Assembly: GCA_963772975.1 (NCBI GenBank) | Contig: CAVYZH010000002.1 | Span: 248,001-312,000, forward strand | Reading direction: 5' to 3' | DNA from: AC-32 sp963772975 | GTDB lineage: Bacteria; Actinomycetota; Thermoleophilia; Gaiellales; Gaiellaceae | Length of the DNA stretch: 64,000 nucleotides | Part shown: positions 15,980-24,755 of the stretch, piece by piece | How the letters are laid out: each line of letters starts with the position of its first letter | Position numbering within the stretch: position 1 is the first letter of the stretch | Notes under the pieces: generated by a model | The model's input: the letters and a program-made list of their open reading frames with translations, nothing else | The model's database searches: none | Told to the model about the DNA's origin: nothing | Translations under genes and position numbers: made by a program

Positions 15980-17899
15980 GTGATCCGGATGCTTCGCCTC
16001 GACCGCCACCCGCTCGGACCGCGGGTCTATGTGCTGGGCACGCGCGTGCACGAGTGGCACCTCGGCGCGGTGCTGCTGCTCGGCCTTGCGGTCGGGGGGC
16101 TGCTCGACCGGGTGGGCGACGGCTTCACGACCGTCGCGGCGATCGCCGCCGGACTCTGGCTGATCGCGAAGGACTGGCGGGACGTCTTTCCGGCCCAGCG
16201 CGACAGCGCTGCCTGGCGGCTGGGGCTGCACGTCCGGGCGCATCCGCTGAGGGCCGTTCGCCGCGCCGACCCGCTGCCCAAGGTCGCGGCCGTCACCGCG
16301 GGGCTGGCGGGCGTCGTGAACCTCGCCTCCGCCGTCACGCCCAACATCGCCTGGCGGAACCACCTGCTCCTCCATGTCGAGCCGTTCGAGACCCTGAAGC
16401 TGTCGCACGCCGCGGCGATCCCGGCCTCGATGCTCCTGCTGGTCACGGCGCCGTACCTGTGGCGCCGCCGGCAGAGCGCGCTGCGACTTGGGCTCGCGCT
16501 CCTTCTGTGGCTGACCGTCCTCGACCTTCTGAAGGGGCTCGACGTCGAGGCCGCCGCCGGGAGCGCCGGCGCTGCGGTCGTGCTCTGGCTGGGGCGGCAC
16601 TCCTTCTGCGTACGGCACGACCCCGACACGCTCCGCACGGCGCTCCGGCGCGTCCCGCTGCTCGCGGGTGCCAGCCTCTTCCTCTGCGGGCTCGCGGTCT
16701 GGATCGCGGCACCCGAGAGCGCCGGTCTGTCGACGATCCTGCGCGCCACCGGCGACGCGCTCGTCTGGCAGCTCGGGCCGCTCGACTTCCGGGACGAGCT
16801 CGGCCACCTCGACGAGGCGATCGGCGTCACCGGCCTGCTCACGCTGGTCTGGTGCGCCTACCTGCTCTTCCGGCCGCTCGCCGCCCCGCGAGTGCTACCC
16901 GGGATCGAGCTCCGCCGAGCTGCTCGAGAGCTGGTGCGGCGGCACGGCGACGATACGCTCGCCTACTTCAAGCTCCGCCGCGACCAGCACTATCTCTTCA
17001 GCAGTGACCGGCGCGCGTTCCTCGGCTATCGCGTCGAGGCAGGCGTGCTCCTCGTCTCCGGTGACCCGGTCGGCCCGGAGGCGGCGATCGCCGCCCTGCT
17101 GCAACAGCTGAGCCTGTTTGCCGAGACGAGAGGGCTGAAGGTGGCGGCACTCGGCGCCGGGGAGGCGGTGCGGCCGCTTTGGGAGCAACTCGGGCTACGG
17201 TCCCTCTACCTGGGCGACGAGGCGGTGGTCGAAACGGGCTCGTTCTCACTCGAGGGCCGGGCGATCCGCAAGGTCAGGCAATCGGTGACCCGCCTGGAGA
17301 AACAGGGCTATACCGCGGAGCTGCGCCGGCTAGAGGAGCTCTCCGAGGGGGTGCTCGTGGAGCTGGACGCAGTCAGCCGGAGCTGGCGCAGCGGCGAAGC
17401 GGAGCGCGGCTTCGCGATGTCCCTCGACGAGCTTCGCCGAGAAGACCACGGCGACAGCCTCGTCGTCCTCGGGCGAGCTGCGAGCGGCCAGATCCGCGGC
17501 TTCCTGCACTTCGTCCCGAGCTACGGACGGGCCGCGGTCTCGCTCTCGCTCATGCGCCGCCACCGCGACACCCCGAACGGCCTGATGGAGTTCCTCGTCG
17601 CCCGTGGCCTCGAGCTGCTCGGCGAGCGCGGCATCGAAGAGGCGTCACTCAACTTCGCGGCCTTCGCGCGCTTCATCCACGCGCCACGCGGTGCGGTAGA
17701 GCGCGTCGCCGGGCGGGCGCTGCTGATCGCCGACGCGGCCTTCCAGATCGAGCGGCTGCACCGCTTCAACACCAAGTTCTTCCCACACTGGGAGCCCCGC
17801 TACCTCATGTACGAGCACGTTCTGGGTCTTCCGCGGGTCGGGCTGGCGTCGATGTGGGCGGAGGGCCAGCTGCCCAAGCCGGGTTCGCGGCGACGATAG
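15980..17899 (+). CDS. MprF-like membrane protein with C-terminal DUF2156 acyltransferase domain
   Basis: 639 residues. The first 300 contain about six or seven membrane segments (LGAVLLLGLAVGGLL, VAAIAAGLWL, SMLLLVTAPYL, GLALLLWLTVL, LFLCGLAVWI, GVTGLLTLVWCAYLLF). The C-terminal half is a GNAT-like DUF2156 domain (LAYFKLRRDQHYLFSSD, GYRVEAGVLLVSGDPVGP, HRFNTKFFPHWEPRYLMYE) as in MprF and actinobacterial LysX, which transfer amino acids from tRNA to phosphatidylglycerol. Start may be GTG 15980 or ATG 15989. Its last 95 nt overlap a convergent gene. Confidence 0.85.
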   Translation: MIRMLRLDRHPLGPRVYVLGTRVHEWHLGAVLLLGLAVGGLLDRVGDGFTTVAAIAAGLWLIAKDWRDVFPAQRDSAAWRLGLHVRAHPLRAVRRADPLPKVAAVTAGLAGVVNLASAVTPNIAWRNHLLLHVEPFETLKLSHAAAIPASMLLLVTAPYLWRRRQSALRLGLALLLWLTVLDLLKGLDVEAAAGSAGAAVVLWLGRHSFCVRHDPDTLRTALRRVPLLAGASLFLCGLAVWIAAPESAGLSTILRATGDALVWQLGPLDFRDELGHLDEAIGVTGLLTLVWCAYLLFRPLAAPRVLPGIELRRAARELVRRHGDDTLAYFKLRRDQHYLFSSDRRAFLGYRVEAGVLLVSGDPVGPEAAIAALLQQLSLFAETRGLKVAALGAGEAVRPLWEQLGLRSLYLGDEAVVETGSFSLEGRAIRKVRQSVTRLEKQGYTAELRRLEELSEGVLVELDAVSRSWRSGEAERGFAMSLDELRREDHGDSLVVLGRAASGQIRGFLHFVPSYGRAAVSLSLMRRHRDTPNGLMEFLVARGLELLGERGIEEASLNFAAFARFIHAPRGAVERVAGRALLIADAAFQIERLHRFNTKFFPHWEPRYLMYEHVLGLPRVGLASMWAEGQLPKPGSRRR

Positions 17900-18326
17900 C
17901 CCCGACGACCGAACCGACCTCGAACGCGATCCAGAAGCACAGGAGCGCCAGCGGGATCTCCGCGACGAGCGCGAACACAACCGCCCACTCGCGCTCGCGC
18001 CCCGGCTGCGCAGTGACCACGTCGAACCAGGCGTCGCAGAGGAGCGCCGTACCGGCGACCGACGCGAGGATCGTCACCAGCGGAGAGCGCTTCAGCATCG
18101 CCACGAAGGTCCCGATCAGGGCTGCGGCCTCGAACAGGTCGAAGCCAGCCCACGCGACCTGCCAGTGGTGCGTGACATGCTCCGACGGCAGAGTCGCACT
18201 CAGGTAGGCCGTCCAGGGAAAGAGCGCGATCGCGACCGCGGCGAGGACGAGCAGGAGCCAGAGGCGCGCCTGGCGGAGCCGTTCCAGGACGTGCGTCGCC
18301 CTCGGCGGAAGCGAAGTCTCCTGCAC
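17805..18326 (-). CDS. Four-helix integral membrane protein, unknown function
   Basis: 173 residues from a GTG at 18326 (MQETSLPPRATHVLERLRQA). Four hydrophobic segments are visible (LWLLLVLAAVAIALFPW, FEAAALIGTFVAML, VTILASVAGTALLCDAWF, VFALVAEIPLALLCFWIAF), with SEHVTHHWQVAW between the first two. It resembles a membrane protein family seen in Thermoleophilia without assigned role. The C-terminal 31 codons run antisense through the end of the MprF-like gene. Confidence 0.75.
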   Translation of the reverse strand: MQETSLPPRATHVLERLRQARLWLLLVLAAVAIALFPWTAYLSATLPSEHVTHHWQVAWAGFDLFEAAALIGTFVAMLKRSPLVTILASVAGTALLCDAWFDVVTAQPGREREWAVVFALVAEIPLALLCFWIAFEVGSVVGAIVAANPAWAAGPPPTSTPARPAEDPERART

Positions 18327-18380
18327 CGAGCCATTGTGCAGGAGCGCCGGGCCTCTCCGAGGCGTGGATAAGATCCGCCC

Positions 18381-19916
18381 GTGGCGAAGATGCTTTTCCG
18401 GCTGCCTGACGCGGCGGCCGTGACCGACAACCCGGACCCCGACGAGCTGAAGGCGCTCGCCGCGCGCATGCCGAATGCGCAGCCGACGCGCTTCGACAAT
18501 CTCAACGTCCAGACCGAGGTCGTCAACCGCTCGAAGGGCTCGACCTTCATCGTCACGGACGAGCCCGACGGGCAGAACCAGGCGATCAGTCGTGAGGAAG
18601 GCGAGCGTTGGGCACAACACCAGGACGAGTACATCGGCGGCCAGGAGATGGTTGTCGTCGACGGCTACATCGGCAATGACCCCGACTTCCGCACGCCCGC
18701 GCGGCTCTACATCGAGGCCGCCAACGCGAACATCGCGGGCATGCAGCAGCAGCTCTACTTCTCGCCCGCCGTCGGCGACGAGCTGGAGCCCGAGCTGACC
18801 GTCATCTACACACCCAATCTGAAGGCCGAGGGCTACCCGGACGACCGCCTGATCGCCGTCGACCTCGAGCAGGGCGTGACGCGCGTCCTCAACTCCGACT
18901 ACTTCGGCGAGTCGAAGAAGGGCGGCCTGCGGATGTGGAACAAGCTCGTCTACGACCGCGGCGGGATCCCGCTGCACGCGGGCTGCAAGATCATCCCGAC
19001 CGAGCACGGCAAGCGCGTCGGCCTGATCGTCGGCCTCTCCGGGACCGGCAAGACGACGACTACCTTCACGCGCCAGAACGGCTCACTGCCGGTGCAGGAC
19101 GACTTCGTCGCTTGGATGCCGAACGGCCGGGTCTATGCGACCGAGAACGGCTGCTTCGCCAAGACCTTCGGCCTCAACCCCGACGACGAGCCGACGATCT
19201 ACGGCGCCGTCACGCAGCCGCGCTCGTACCTCGAGAACGTCTCGCAGCACGGCGACGAGGTCGACTTCTACGACACCGACTACACCTCGAACGGGCGCGC
19301 GACCTTCCCGTTCGACGTGATCGAGGCCGCCTCGGCGGACGAGATCGACGAGGCGCACTTCCTGTTGATCCTGAACAAGAACGAGAACATCGTGCCCGCC
19401 ATCGCGAAGCTCGAAGGACCGCAGGCAGCGGCCTTCTTCATGCTCGGCGAGACCACCGGCACGAGCGCCGGGGGCGCCGACGAGGTGGGCAAGTTCCTGC
19501 GCGTGCCCGGGACGAACCCCTTCTTCCCGATGCCGCACGACCTGCAGGGCAACCGCTTCCTCGAGCTGCTTGCGCAGCACCCGCTCGAGGTCTACGTGCT
19601 GAACACCGGGCGCGTCGGCGGCCCAGACGGCGACGAGCACTCGCGCAAGGTGCGGATCAAGCACTCCTCCGCGATCGTCAAGGGCATCGCCGAGGGCACG
19701 ATCGAGTGGGAACGCGACCCGGACTTCGGCTACCTCGTCGCCGCCTCGGTGCGGGGGATCGACGAGCCCGAGATCCTGCAGCCGCGCCGGCTCTATGAGG
19801 AGCAGGACCGCGGTGAGGAGTACCGCTCGCTGGTCGAGCGCTTCAAGGCCGAGCGCGCGGAGTTCCTGCGGGGGTTCTCGAGCCTCTCTGACGAGATCGT
19901 CGCAGCGGTCTCCTAG
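18381..19916 (+). CDS. pckA: Phosphoenolpyruvate carboxykinase (ATP)
   Basis: 511 residues. It converts oxaloacetate and ATP to PEP. The P-loop GLSGTGKTTT (about 217-226), the kinase-2 DDFVAW motif, CKIIPTEHGKR before the P-loop and ETTGTSAGGADE in the C-terminal part are present. The GTG start lies 6 nt after TAAGAT (18369-18374), a leaderless arrangement. It links the TCA enzymes in this window to gluconeogenesis. Confidence 0.93.
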   Translation: MAKMLFRLPDAAAVTDNPDPDELKALAARMPNAQPTRFDNLNVQTEVVNRSKGSTFIVTDEPDGQNQAISREEGERWAQHQDEYIGGQEMVVVDGYIGNDPDFRTPARLYIEAANANIAGMQQQLYFSPAVGDELEPELTVIYTPNLKAEGYPDDRLIAVDLEQGVTRVLNSDYFGESKKGGLRMWNKLVYDRGGIPLHAGCKIIPTEHGKRVGLIVGLSGTGKTTTTFTRQNGSLPVQDDFVAWMPNGRVYATENGCFAKTFGLNPDDEPTIYGAVTQPRSYLENVSQHGDEVDFYDTDYTSNGRATFPFDVIEAASADEIDEAHFLLILNKNENIVPAIAKLEGPQAAAFFMLGETTGTSAGGADEVGKFLRVPGTNPFFPMPHDLQGNRFLELLAQHPLEVYVLNTGRVGGPDGDEHSRKVRIKHSSAIVKGIAEGTIEWERDPDFGYLVAASVRGIDEPEILQPRRLYEEQDRGEEYRSLVERFKAERAEFLRGFSSLSDEIVAAVS

Positions 19917-19951
19917 GGGAGTCCGCTCCGCGGCGGCGAAAGCCTCCGCCG

Positions 19952-20782
19952 ATGCAGGATCAGGTCGAGCGGTTTCTCCAGAGCCCGGCGCTTTCCGAAC
20001 GGACGCGACGCGCGTACCGGTACGACGTGCAGGAGTTCTGCGCCTGGCTGGAGCGCCGCGGCACACGGCTCGAGGACGTCGAAGTGCGCGCGTTGTCGGA
20101 GTACGCGGCCGAGCTCGGACGCGCTCGGCCCCGCAAGCTCGCGCCGGCCACGATCGGCCGCAAGCTGGCGGCGGTCCGCGCCTTCCTGCGGCATTCGCTC
20201 GGGGCTGAGCGGGTCCCGGACGCGTCGTTCGCGCCGCGGCGGCCCCAACGGCTTCCGGACGCGCCGCGCCCGCACGAGATCGACGGCGAGCTCGATGCGT
20301 TCGCAGGCGACGAGCCGCTCGCACGGAGGAACCGCGCGCTGATCGAGCTCGTCTACTCGGCAGGGCTGCGCTCGCAGGAGGCGATCGACCTCGACCTGGC
20401 CGACGTCGATTTCGATCAGGAGCTCGTGCACGTGCGCGGCAAGGGCGGCAAGGAGCGCGTCGTGCCGCTCGGCGAGGAGGCGTCGCACGCGGTCGCGGTC
20501 TACCTGCGCGAGTCGCGGCCGCGGCTCGCGCGCGGGGCCGAGAACGCGCTCTTCCTCTCGGCGCGCGGGCGCCGGCTCGACACCAGCACGCTGCGCCGGC
20601 TGCTCCCTCACCCGCACCGTCTGCGGCATGCCTTCGCCACGCACCTGCTCGAGGGCGGCGCCGACCTGCGCACGATCCAGGAGCTCCTCGGCCACAGCTC
20701 GCTTTCGACCACGCAGATGTACAGCCACGTGGACGCGCGCCGACTGCGCAAGGTCTACGACCGCTCGCATCCACGTTCCTGA
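19952..20782 (+). CDS. XerC/XerD-like tyrosine recombinase, short form
   Basis: 276 residues. N-terminal SAM-like core-binding domain (residues 1-90) and a catalytic domain with Arg140 (AGLRSQE), Lys167 (GKGGKERVV), His222/Arg225 (HRLRHAFATH), His248 (LGHSS) and Tyr257 (TQMYSHV). All catalytic residues are present, but the segment between the beta-hairpin and the HxxR box is shorter than in XerD (RRLLPHPHRLRH), giving a protein about 25 residues below usual. A second Xer is 1.2 kb downstream. Role may be chromosome dimer resolution or an integron-like recombinase. Confidence 0.88.
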   Translation: MQDQVERFLQSPALSERTRRAYRYDVQEFCAWLERRGTRLEDVEVRALSEYAAELGRARPRKLAPATIGRKLAAVRAFLRHSLGAERVPDASFAPRRPQRLPDAPRPHEIDGELDAFAGDEPLARRNRALIELVYSAGLRSQEAIDLDLADVDFDQELVHVRGKGGKERVVPLGEEASHAVAVYLRESRPRLARGAENALFLSARGRRLDTSTLRRLLPHPHRLRHAFATHLLEGGADLRTIQELLGHSSLSTTQMYSHVDARRLRKVYDRSHPRS

Positions 20783-20787
20783 CTTAT

Positions 20788-20803
20788 GTGATATTTTTAT
20801 CAC
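20788..20803. promoter_or_regulatory. Putative ArsR-type operator
   Basis: GTGATA-TTTT-TATCAC, a perfect 6-bp dyad around an AT-rich centre, ends 4 nt before the ATG of the ArsR-like gene. It covers the likely -10 region, so autorepression is expected. Confidence 0.65.
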
Positions 20804-20807
20804 CTAA

Positions 20808-21137
20808 ATGGAGGACGCAAGGATCTGGAAGGCACTGGGCTCGCCCCACCGGCGGGCGTTGCTCGACGCGCTGCGTGACAGCGCGAAGACGACGACCGCG
20901 CTTTGCGAGGTCTTGCCGCACCTCTCCCGCTACGCGGTGATGCAGCACCTGGGCGTGCTCGAGCAGGCGGGCGTCGTGCTCGTCCGCCGAGAAGGGCGCG
21001 AGCGCTGGAACGAGCTCAACGCCGTCCCGATCCAGCGCGAGCTCGAACGCTGGCTGAACGGCTTCCAGCAGGCGAGCGCCTCCCAGCTGCTCGCCTTCGA
21101 GCGGCATCTGGAGAAGACGATCCGGAAGGAGACGTGA
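20808..21137 (+). CDS. ArsR-family winged-helix regulator
   Basis: 109 residues. A single wHTH domain: IWKALGSPHRRALLDALRDS, recognition region LPHLSRYAVMQHLGVLEQAG and wing VLVRREGRERWNELN. No metal-binding Cys pairs, so it belongs to the non-metal class often paired with SRPBCC (AHSA1) proteins. The operator dyad just upstream suggests autorepression. The stop overlaps the SRPBCC start by one base (TGATG). Confidence 0.92.
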   Translation: MEDARIWKALGSPHRRALLDALRDSAKTTTALCEVLPHLSRYAVMQHLGVLEQAGVVLVRREGRERWNELNAVPIQRELERWLNGFQQASASQLLAFERHLEKTIRKET

Positions 21138-21598
21138 TGCACCCCGTCAGGCACATCGCATTCACCAACGAGCTTCGTTTCGACCGCCCGCGCGAGGAGG
21201 TGTTCGAGGCGTTCCTCGAGACCGACAAGTGGTTCCAGATCAGCTACGGCGGAGAACGCCTGCACCAGGTCGTGAACGACCGGCGCGTCGGCGGGCAGAT
21301 CTACGAGGACTGGGGCGGCGGCACCGGCAAGCTGTACGGCACGATCGGCTGGTGGGACCCGCCGGCAGGGTACTCGCAGACCAGCCAGATGCTGGGCGGC
21401 GGGATCACGCTCGCCCACCGTTACGAGTTCGAGCCCGACGGGAACGGCACGGCCCTGCGGCACGAGTTCAGTGCCTTCGGCCCGATCTCGGACGAGATGG
21501 CCGAGGGGATCAACGCGCACGCCTCGCTCGAGTCGTTCGCGCTCCAGCTCCACGCCTGGATCGAGCGTGGTGAGGTGATCCCGCCCCCCGAGCTCTGA
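21137..21598 (+). CDS. SRPBCC/AHSA1-family ligand-binding protein
   Basis: 153 residues. FTNELRFDRPREEVFEAFLE opens the fold, followed by strands GGQIYEDWGGGTGKLYGTIG and LAHRYEFEPDGNGTALRHEF and a long C-terminal helix, the hallmarks of an AHSA1-type hydrophobic cavity. It is co-transcribed with an ArsR regulator, a frequent pair; ligand unknown. Confidence 0.9.
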   Translation: MHPVRHIAFTNELRFDRPREEVFEAFLETDKWFQISYGGERLHQVVNDRRVGGQIYEDWGGGTGKLYGTIGWWDPPAGYSQTSQMLGGGITLAHRYEFEPDGNGTALRHEFSAFGPISDEMAEGINAHASLESFALQLHAWIERGEVIPPPEL

Positions 21599-21752
21599 GC
21601 GCGACTAGAGATAGTTCACGCCCGGGAAGCGGGTGCCCACCACCCCCGCCCTCCGACACGCTATGCGGGAAATCGTCACGTGTCTGTGACGCCTCCGTGA
21701 CGCGAGTGCGCCGAGCGCTCCACCGGGCCGGCGAGACCCGCCAGACGACGGC

Positions 21753-22010
21753 TTAGGGATTCGACTTGCGCGCGTGCATGCGGGCCTGCTCCTCGAGTAG
21801 CGCGTCCGCGGCTCGGACGTGCCCGTGGGCGGCCCAGGCATGAGCGGCGCCACGCGGAACCTCGCTCGCCCGCAGGTGCGAAGCTGCGGTTCGGCAGTGG
21901 CTCGCGGCCTGCTCGAGCTCCTCGGCGGCGCCGTCGAAGAGGCGAGCCGCGGCTTCGAGATCGTCGTTTGCGCCCAAGGCGGGCGGAACTCTACGGCAGG
22001 CGTCCAGCAA
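21753..22010 (-). CDS. Small helical protein, unknown function
   Basis: About 75-85 residues depending on the TTG used (22010 or 21977); no Shine-Dalgarno identifies the start. The sequence LEAAARLFDGAAEELEQAAS and RGAAHAWAAHGHVRAADALL predicts an antiparallel helical hairpin rich in Ala and His. The frame extends upstream antisense to the Xer gene, but this part alone has protein-like composition. Divergent from the neighbouring recombinase. Confidence 0.45.
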   Translation of the reverse strand: MLDACRRVPPALGANDDLEAAARLFDGAAEELEQAASHCRTAASHLRASEVPRGAAHAWAAHGHVRAADALLEEQARMHARKSNP

Positions 22011-22034
22011 GCCGGGGCGAAAGAGGAACGTCCG

Positions 22035-22958
22035 ATGGCCAAGCCGCGGCCCGATCCGGCTGCTTCCGATCCCGAGGTCGAGGGTTTCCTCGCGCTGCTC
22101 GCGGCGCGCCGGGCGCCGAAAACCGTCGAGGCCTACAGCCGCGACCTGCGCGCGCTCGGCGACTGGCTCGGCGGACCGCCCTCGAAGGCGACCCACGACG
22201 ATCTCGAGCGCTGGCTCGCGGAGCTGCGAGCGGCCGGGCTCTCCCCCGCCACCATCGCGCGACGCGTGGCCGCGGTGCGCTCGTTCTTCAGGCACCTCGT
22301 CCTGCTCGGCGCGCGCCCCGACAGCCCGGCCGCGGCGCTCGAGCTTCCCCGCCGCCGGCGCAAGCTCCCACGAACGCTCTCGCCCGCGGAGGCCCAGCGG
22401 CTGATCGAGGCTGCCGCGGGCTCGACGCCACGGATGATGCGCGACCGGGCGCTGGTGGAGCTGCTCTACGGCGCGGGCCTCCGCGTGAGCGAAGCCGTCG
22501 GCCTCGACCGCACCGGAGTCGATCTCGAGCGACGACTCGTCCGCTGCACCGGCAAGGGCAACAAGGAACGCGTCGTTCCGGTGGGCCGGCACGCGGTCGA
22601 GGCGCTTCGGCGCTACCTCGCCCACGGGCGGCCCTACCTCGACAAGCGGCACCGTCCGGAGCTTTTCCTCAACGCACAGGGCGGTGCCCTCACCCGCGCA
22701 GGCGCCTTCCTGATCCTGCGCCGCCTCGCCGGCCGTGCCGGCCTCGAGCCGGAGCGCGTCCACCCCCACCTGCTGCGGCATTCGTTCGCCACGCACCTGC
22801 TCGAAGGCGGTGCCGACCTACGCAGCGTGCAGGAGATGCTCGGCCACGCCGATCTCGGCACGACCGAGCTGTACACGCACGTCTCCGACCGCCGCCGGCG
22901 CGACGTCTACTTCCGCAGCCACCCCCACGCGCGGCGCCGAAACGTTTCGGGGTCGTGA
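22035..22958 (+). CDS. xerD: XerD-like tyrosine recombinase
   Basis: 307 residues from ATG 22035 (AAGAGGAAC upstream). N-terminal core-binding domain (VEGFLALLAARRAPKTVEAY), catalytic Arg150 (AGLRVSEA), Lys177 (GKGNKERVV), His245/Arg248 (HLLRHSFATH), His271 (LGHADLGTT) and nucleophile Tyr280. Full-length and intact, it is the better candidate of the two in this window for the chromosomal dimer resolvase at dif. XerC versus XerD cannot be settled from sequence. Confidence 0.9.
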   Translation: MAKPRPDPAASDPEVEGFLALLAARRAPKTVEAYSRDLRALGDWLGGPPSKATHDDLERWLAELRAAGLSPATIARRVAAVRSFFRHLVLLGARPDSPAAALELPRRRRKLPRTLSPAEAQRLIEAAAGSTPRMMRDRALVELLYGAGLRVSEAVGLDRTGVDLERRLVRCTGKGNKERVVPVGRHAVEALRRYLAHGRPYLDKRHRPELFLNAQGGALTRAGAFLILRRLAGRAGLEPERVHPHLLRHSFATHLLEGGADLRSVQEMLGHADLGTTELYTHVSDRRRRDVYFRSHPHARRRNVSGS

Positions 22959-22981
22959 CGAGCAGGAATGATCCGTTCACG

Positions 22982-23149
22982 ATGACCCCCGATCCACACT
23001 TCGCAATGCTGGCCGGCTCGATCGCCGGCGTGGGCCTGCTGATGTCCTGGGCGGGAATCCAGAAGAGCGCGCTCGAGTGGAAGCGCCGCCGCCGGATCTG
23101 CCCGTCCTGCGGCCACGAGCTCCACGGCCGCGCATGCGGCCGCCACTAG
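22982..23149 (+). CDS. Small membrane-anchored zinc-ribbon protein
   Basis: 55 residues from ATG 22982. One hydrophobic helix (FAMLAGSIAGVGLLMSWAGI), then a basic linker (EWKRRRR) and a CPSCGHEL...CG partial zinc ribbon. Similar tiny proteins occur widely in actinobacteria without known role. Its TAG stop is shared with the convergent HEAT-like gene as CTAG. Confidence 0.7.
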   Translation: MTPDPHFAMLAGSIAGVGLLMSWAGIQKSALEWKRRRRICPSCGHELHGRACGRH

Positions 23150-23643
23150 CGAGTCTTCGCGCGCTTGTCCAGCCCCGCGGCGACCTTTGCCGCGGTCTGG
23201 CGTGTCTCCTGCGAGATCCCTTCCTCTTCGGCGATTCCCTGCAGGAGGACGATCGTGTCGCGCTGTGGAGAGCCGTTCCGCAGCGCGAGGATCGCCAGCC
23301 GCCGGACGGCCTCGTTGTCGTCCGCGTTCGCGAGATTGTGTAGCAGCGGCCTGACCGAGTTGACCGAGCGCGGGTGCTCGCGCGAGAGCAGCTCGAGCGA
23401 GAGCAGTGCCGAGCCGCGGCAAGCCGGGCTGACGTCCTCGAGACCGCGCCGCAGCAGCTCCTCCTTCTGTCGGAAGCGGAACTGGCCGACGGCTCGGTAG
23501 GCGGCGGCCCGCTCGAGGTGGTTCTCCGACCTGGCCTGGGCCTCGAGGTCTTCGGCCCAGGCTGCGCGGAGCTTGGCGAGGTCGCGTTCGTTCCCGCTCT
23601 CGGCGAGCGCGTTTGCTTCGACCCCGGCCTGGGCGAGGCTCAA
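23146..23643 (-). CDS. HEAT-like helical-repeat protein coupled to citrate synthase
   Basis: 165 residues from a TTG at 23643 overlapping the citrate synthase TGA (TTGA). Helical repeats are apparent in CRGSALLSLELLSREHPR, SVRPLLHNLANADDNEAVRR and LAILALRNGSPQRDTIVLL. Such repeats usually bind proteins. Co-translation with citrate synthase suggests linked expression, not necessarily a shared complex. Confidence 0.7.
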   Translation of the reverse strand: MSLAQAGVEANALAESGNERDLAKLRAAWAEDLEAQARSENHLERAAAYRAVGQFRFRQKEELLRRGLEDVSPACRGSALLSLELLSREHPRSVNSVRPLLHNLANADDNEAVRRLAILALRNGSPQRDTIVLLQGIAEEEGISQETRQTAAKVAAGLDKRAKTR

Positions 23644-24719
23644 GCCGACGTGAGCGATCGCTCGGCGGGACCGATGTAGCGCGCGGAGGGCCTGAAGAGC
23701 CGGCCGGTCCGCTTCTGTTCGAGAATGTGCGCCGACCAGCCGGCGACGCGCGAGCACGCGAACATCGCGGGCGCCAGCGGCGGCGGGATCTCGGCAACCT
23801 CGAGCACGACCGCTGAGTAGTACTCGACGTTCGTCGCGAGCACGCGCTCTGGATGGCGCTCCTGGAGCGCCTCCAGCGCGGCCGCCTCGAGCTGTTCGGC
23901 GATCTCGACTTGCGGCGAGTTGAGCTCCCTGGCGGTGCGCTTGAGGATCCGCGAGCGCGGGTCCTCGGCGCGGTACACGCGGTGCCCGAAGCCCATGATC
24001 CGCTTCCCCGACTCGAGCGCCTCCCGCACCCAGCGCTCTGGATCGCCGAGCGCCTGGGCCTCGTCGAGCATCGGCTTCACGTACGCCGGTGCGCCGCCGT
24101 GCAGCGGACCGGAGAGCGCGCCCACCGCAGACGACAGCGCCGCGCCGCAGTCGGCGCCCGTCGAGGCGACCACGCGCGCGGTGAATGTCGACGCGTTGAG
24201 GCCGTGCTCGGCGGTGCAGATCCAATACGTGTCGATCGCCTTCACGTGCCGCGGGTCGGCCTCGCCGCGCCAGCGCAGCAGGAAGCGCTCGGCCGCGGTC
24301 TCGCCCTGCGCGACGACGTCGTCCGGCGCCGGCTCGCGGCCGTCCGCCTTGGCCGCCGAACGAGCGACGATCTCCATCATCTCCGCCGAGAGCCGGCCGA
24401 GATCCTCGCGGGCCTGCTCGTCGGAGATCTCGTTCAGCTTGCCGAGCTTCCACTCGCCGGCGAGCCGCGCGGTCTCGGCCTGGAGGTCGGCAGGCGCGTT
24501 CCCGGTCAGCGCCGCAGGCTCGTACGCCTCGGGATCGGGCATCTTCGAGTTGAGGTCGTCGTCGACCAGCAGGCCCCATACCGCCTCGTACGGGTAGTGG
24601 CCGACGAGCTCCTCGATGTCGATCCCGCGATAGCGGAGCGACCCGCCTTCGCGGTCGGGCTCGGCGATCTCCGTCTCGACGGCGACGACGCCCTCCAGAC
24701 CCGGCTTGAAGTCGTTCAC
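23640..24719 (-). CDS. gltA: Citrate synthase
   Basis: 359 residues, the short two-domain type. It condenses oxaloacetate and acetyl-CoA. Active-site His in TAEHGLNAST, the second His in MGFGHRVYR and Asp/Arg in the C-terminal RPSARYIGP region are visible; SGPLHGGAP is the typical small-domain motif. GTG 24719 lies 7 nt after TACACT (minus strand of 24727-24732). It diverges from icd across 36 bp, so both TCA genes share a promoter region. Confidence 0.95.
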   Translation of the reverse strand: MNDFKPGLEGVVAVETEIAEPDREGGSLRYRGIDIEELVGHYPYEAVWGLLVDDDLNSKMPDPEAYEPAALTGNAPADLQAETARLAGEWKLGKLNEISDEQAREDLGRLSAEMMEIVARSAAKADGREPAPDDVVAQGETAAERFLLRWRGEADPRHVKAIDTYWICTAEHGLNASTFTARVVASTGADCGAALSSAVGALSGPLHGGAPAYVKPMLDEAQALGDPERWVREALESGKRIMGFGHRVYRAEDPRSRILKRTARELNSPQVEIAEQLEAAALEALQERHPERVLATNVEYYSAVVLEVAEIPPPLAPAMFACSRVAGWSAHILEQKRTGRLFRPSARYIGPAERSLTSA

Positions 24720-24755
24720 GGCCCGAAGTGTAGTGCTCCGTTAGAGTCCGCCGCC

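Noticed and set aside
21753..22796. Long minus-strand frame over XerD
   Set aside because: Only its last 75-85 codons look protein-like; the rest is the shadow of xerD.
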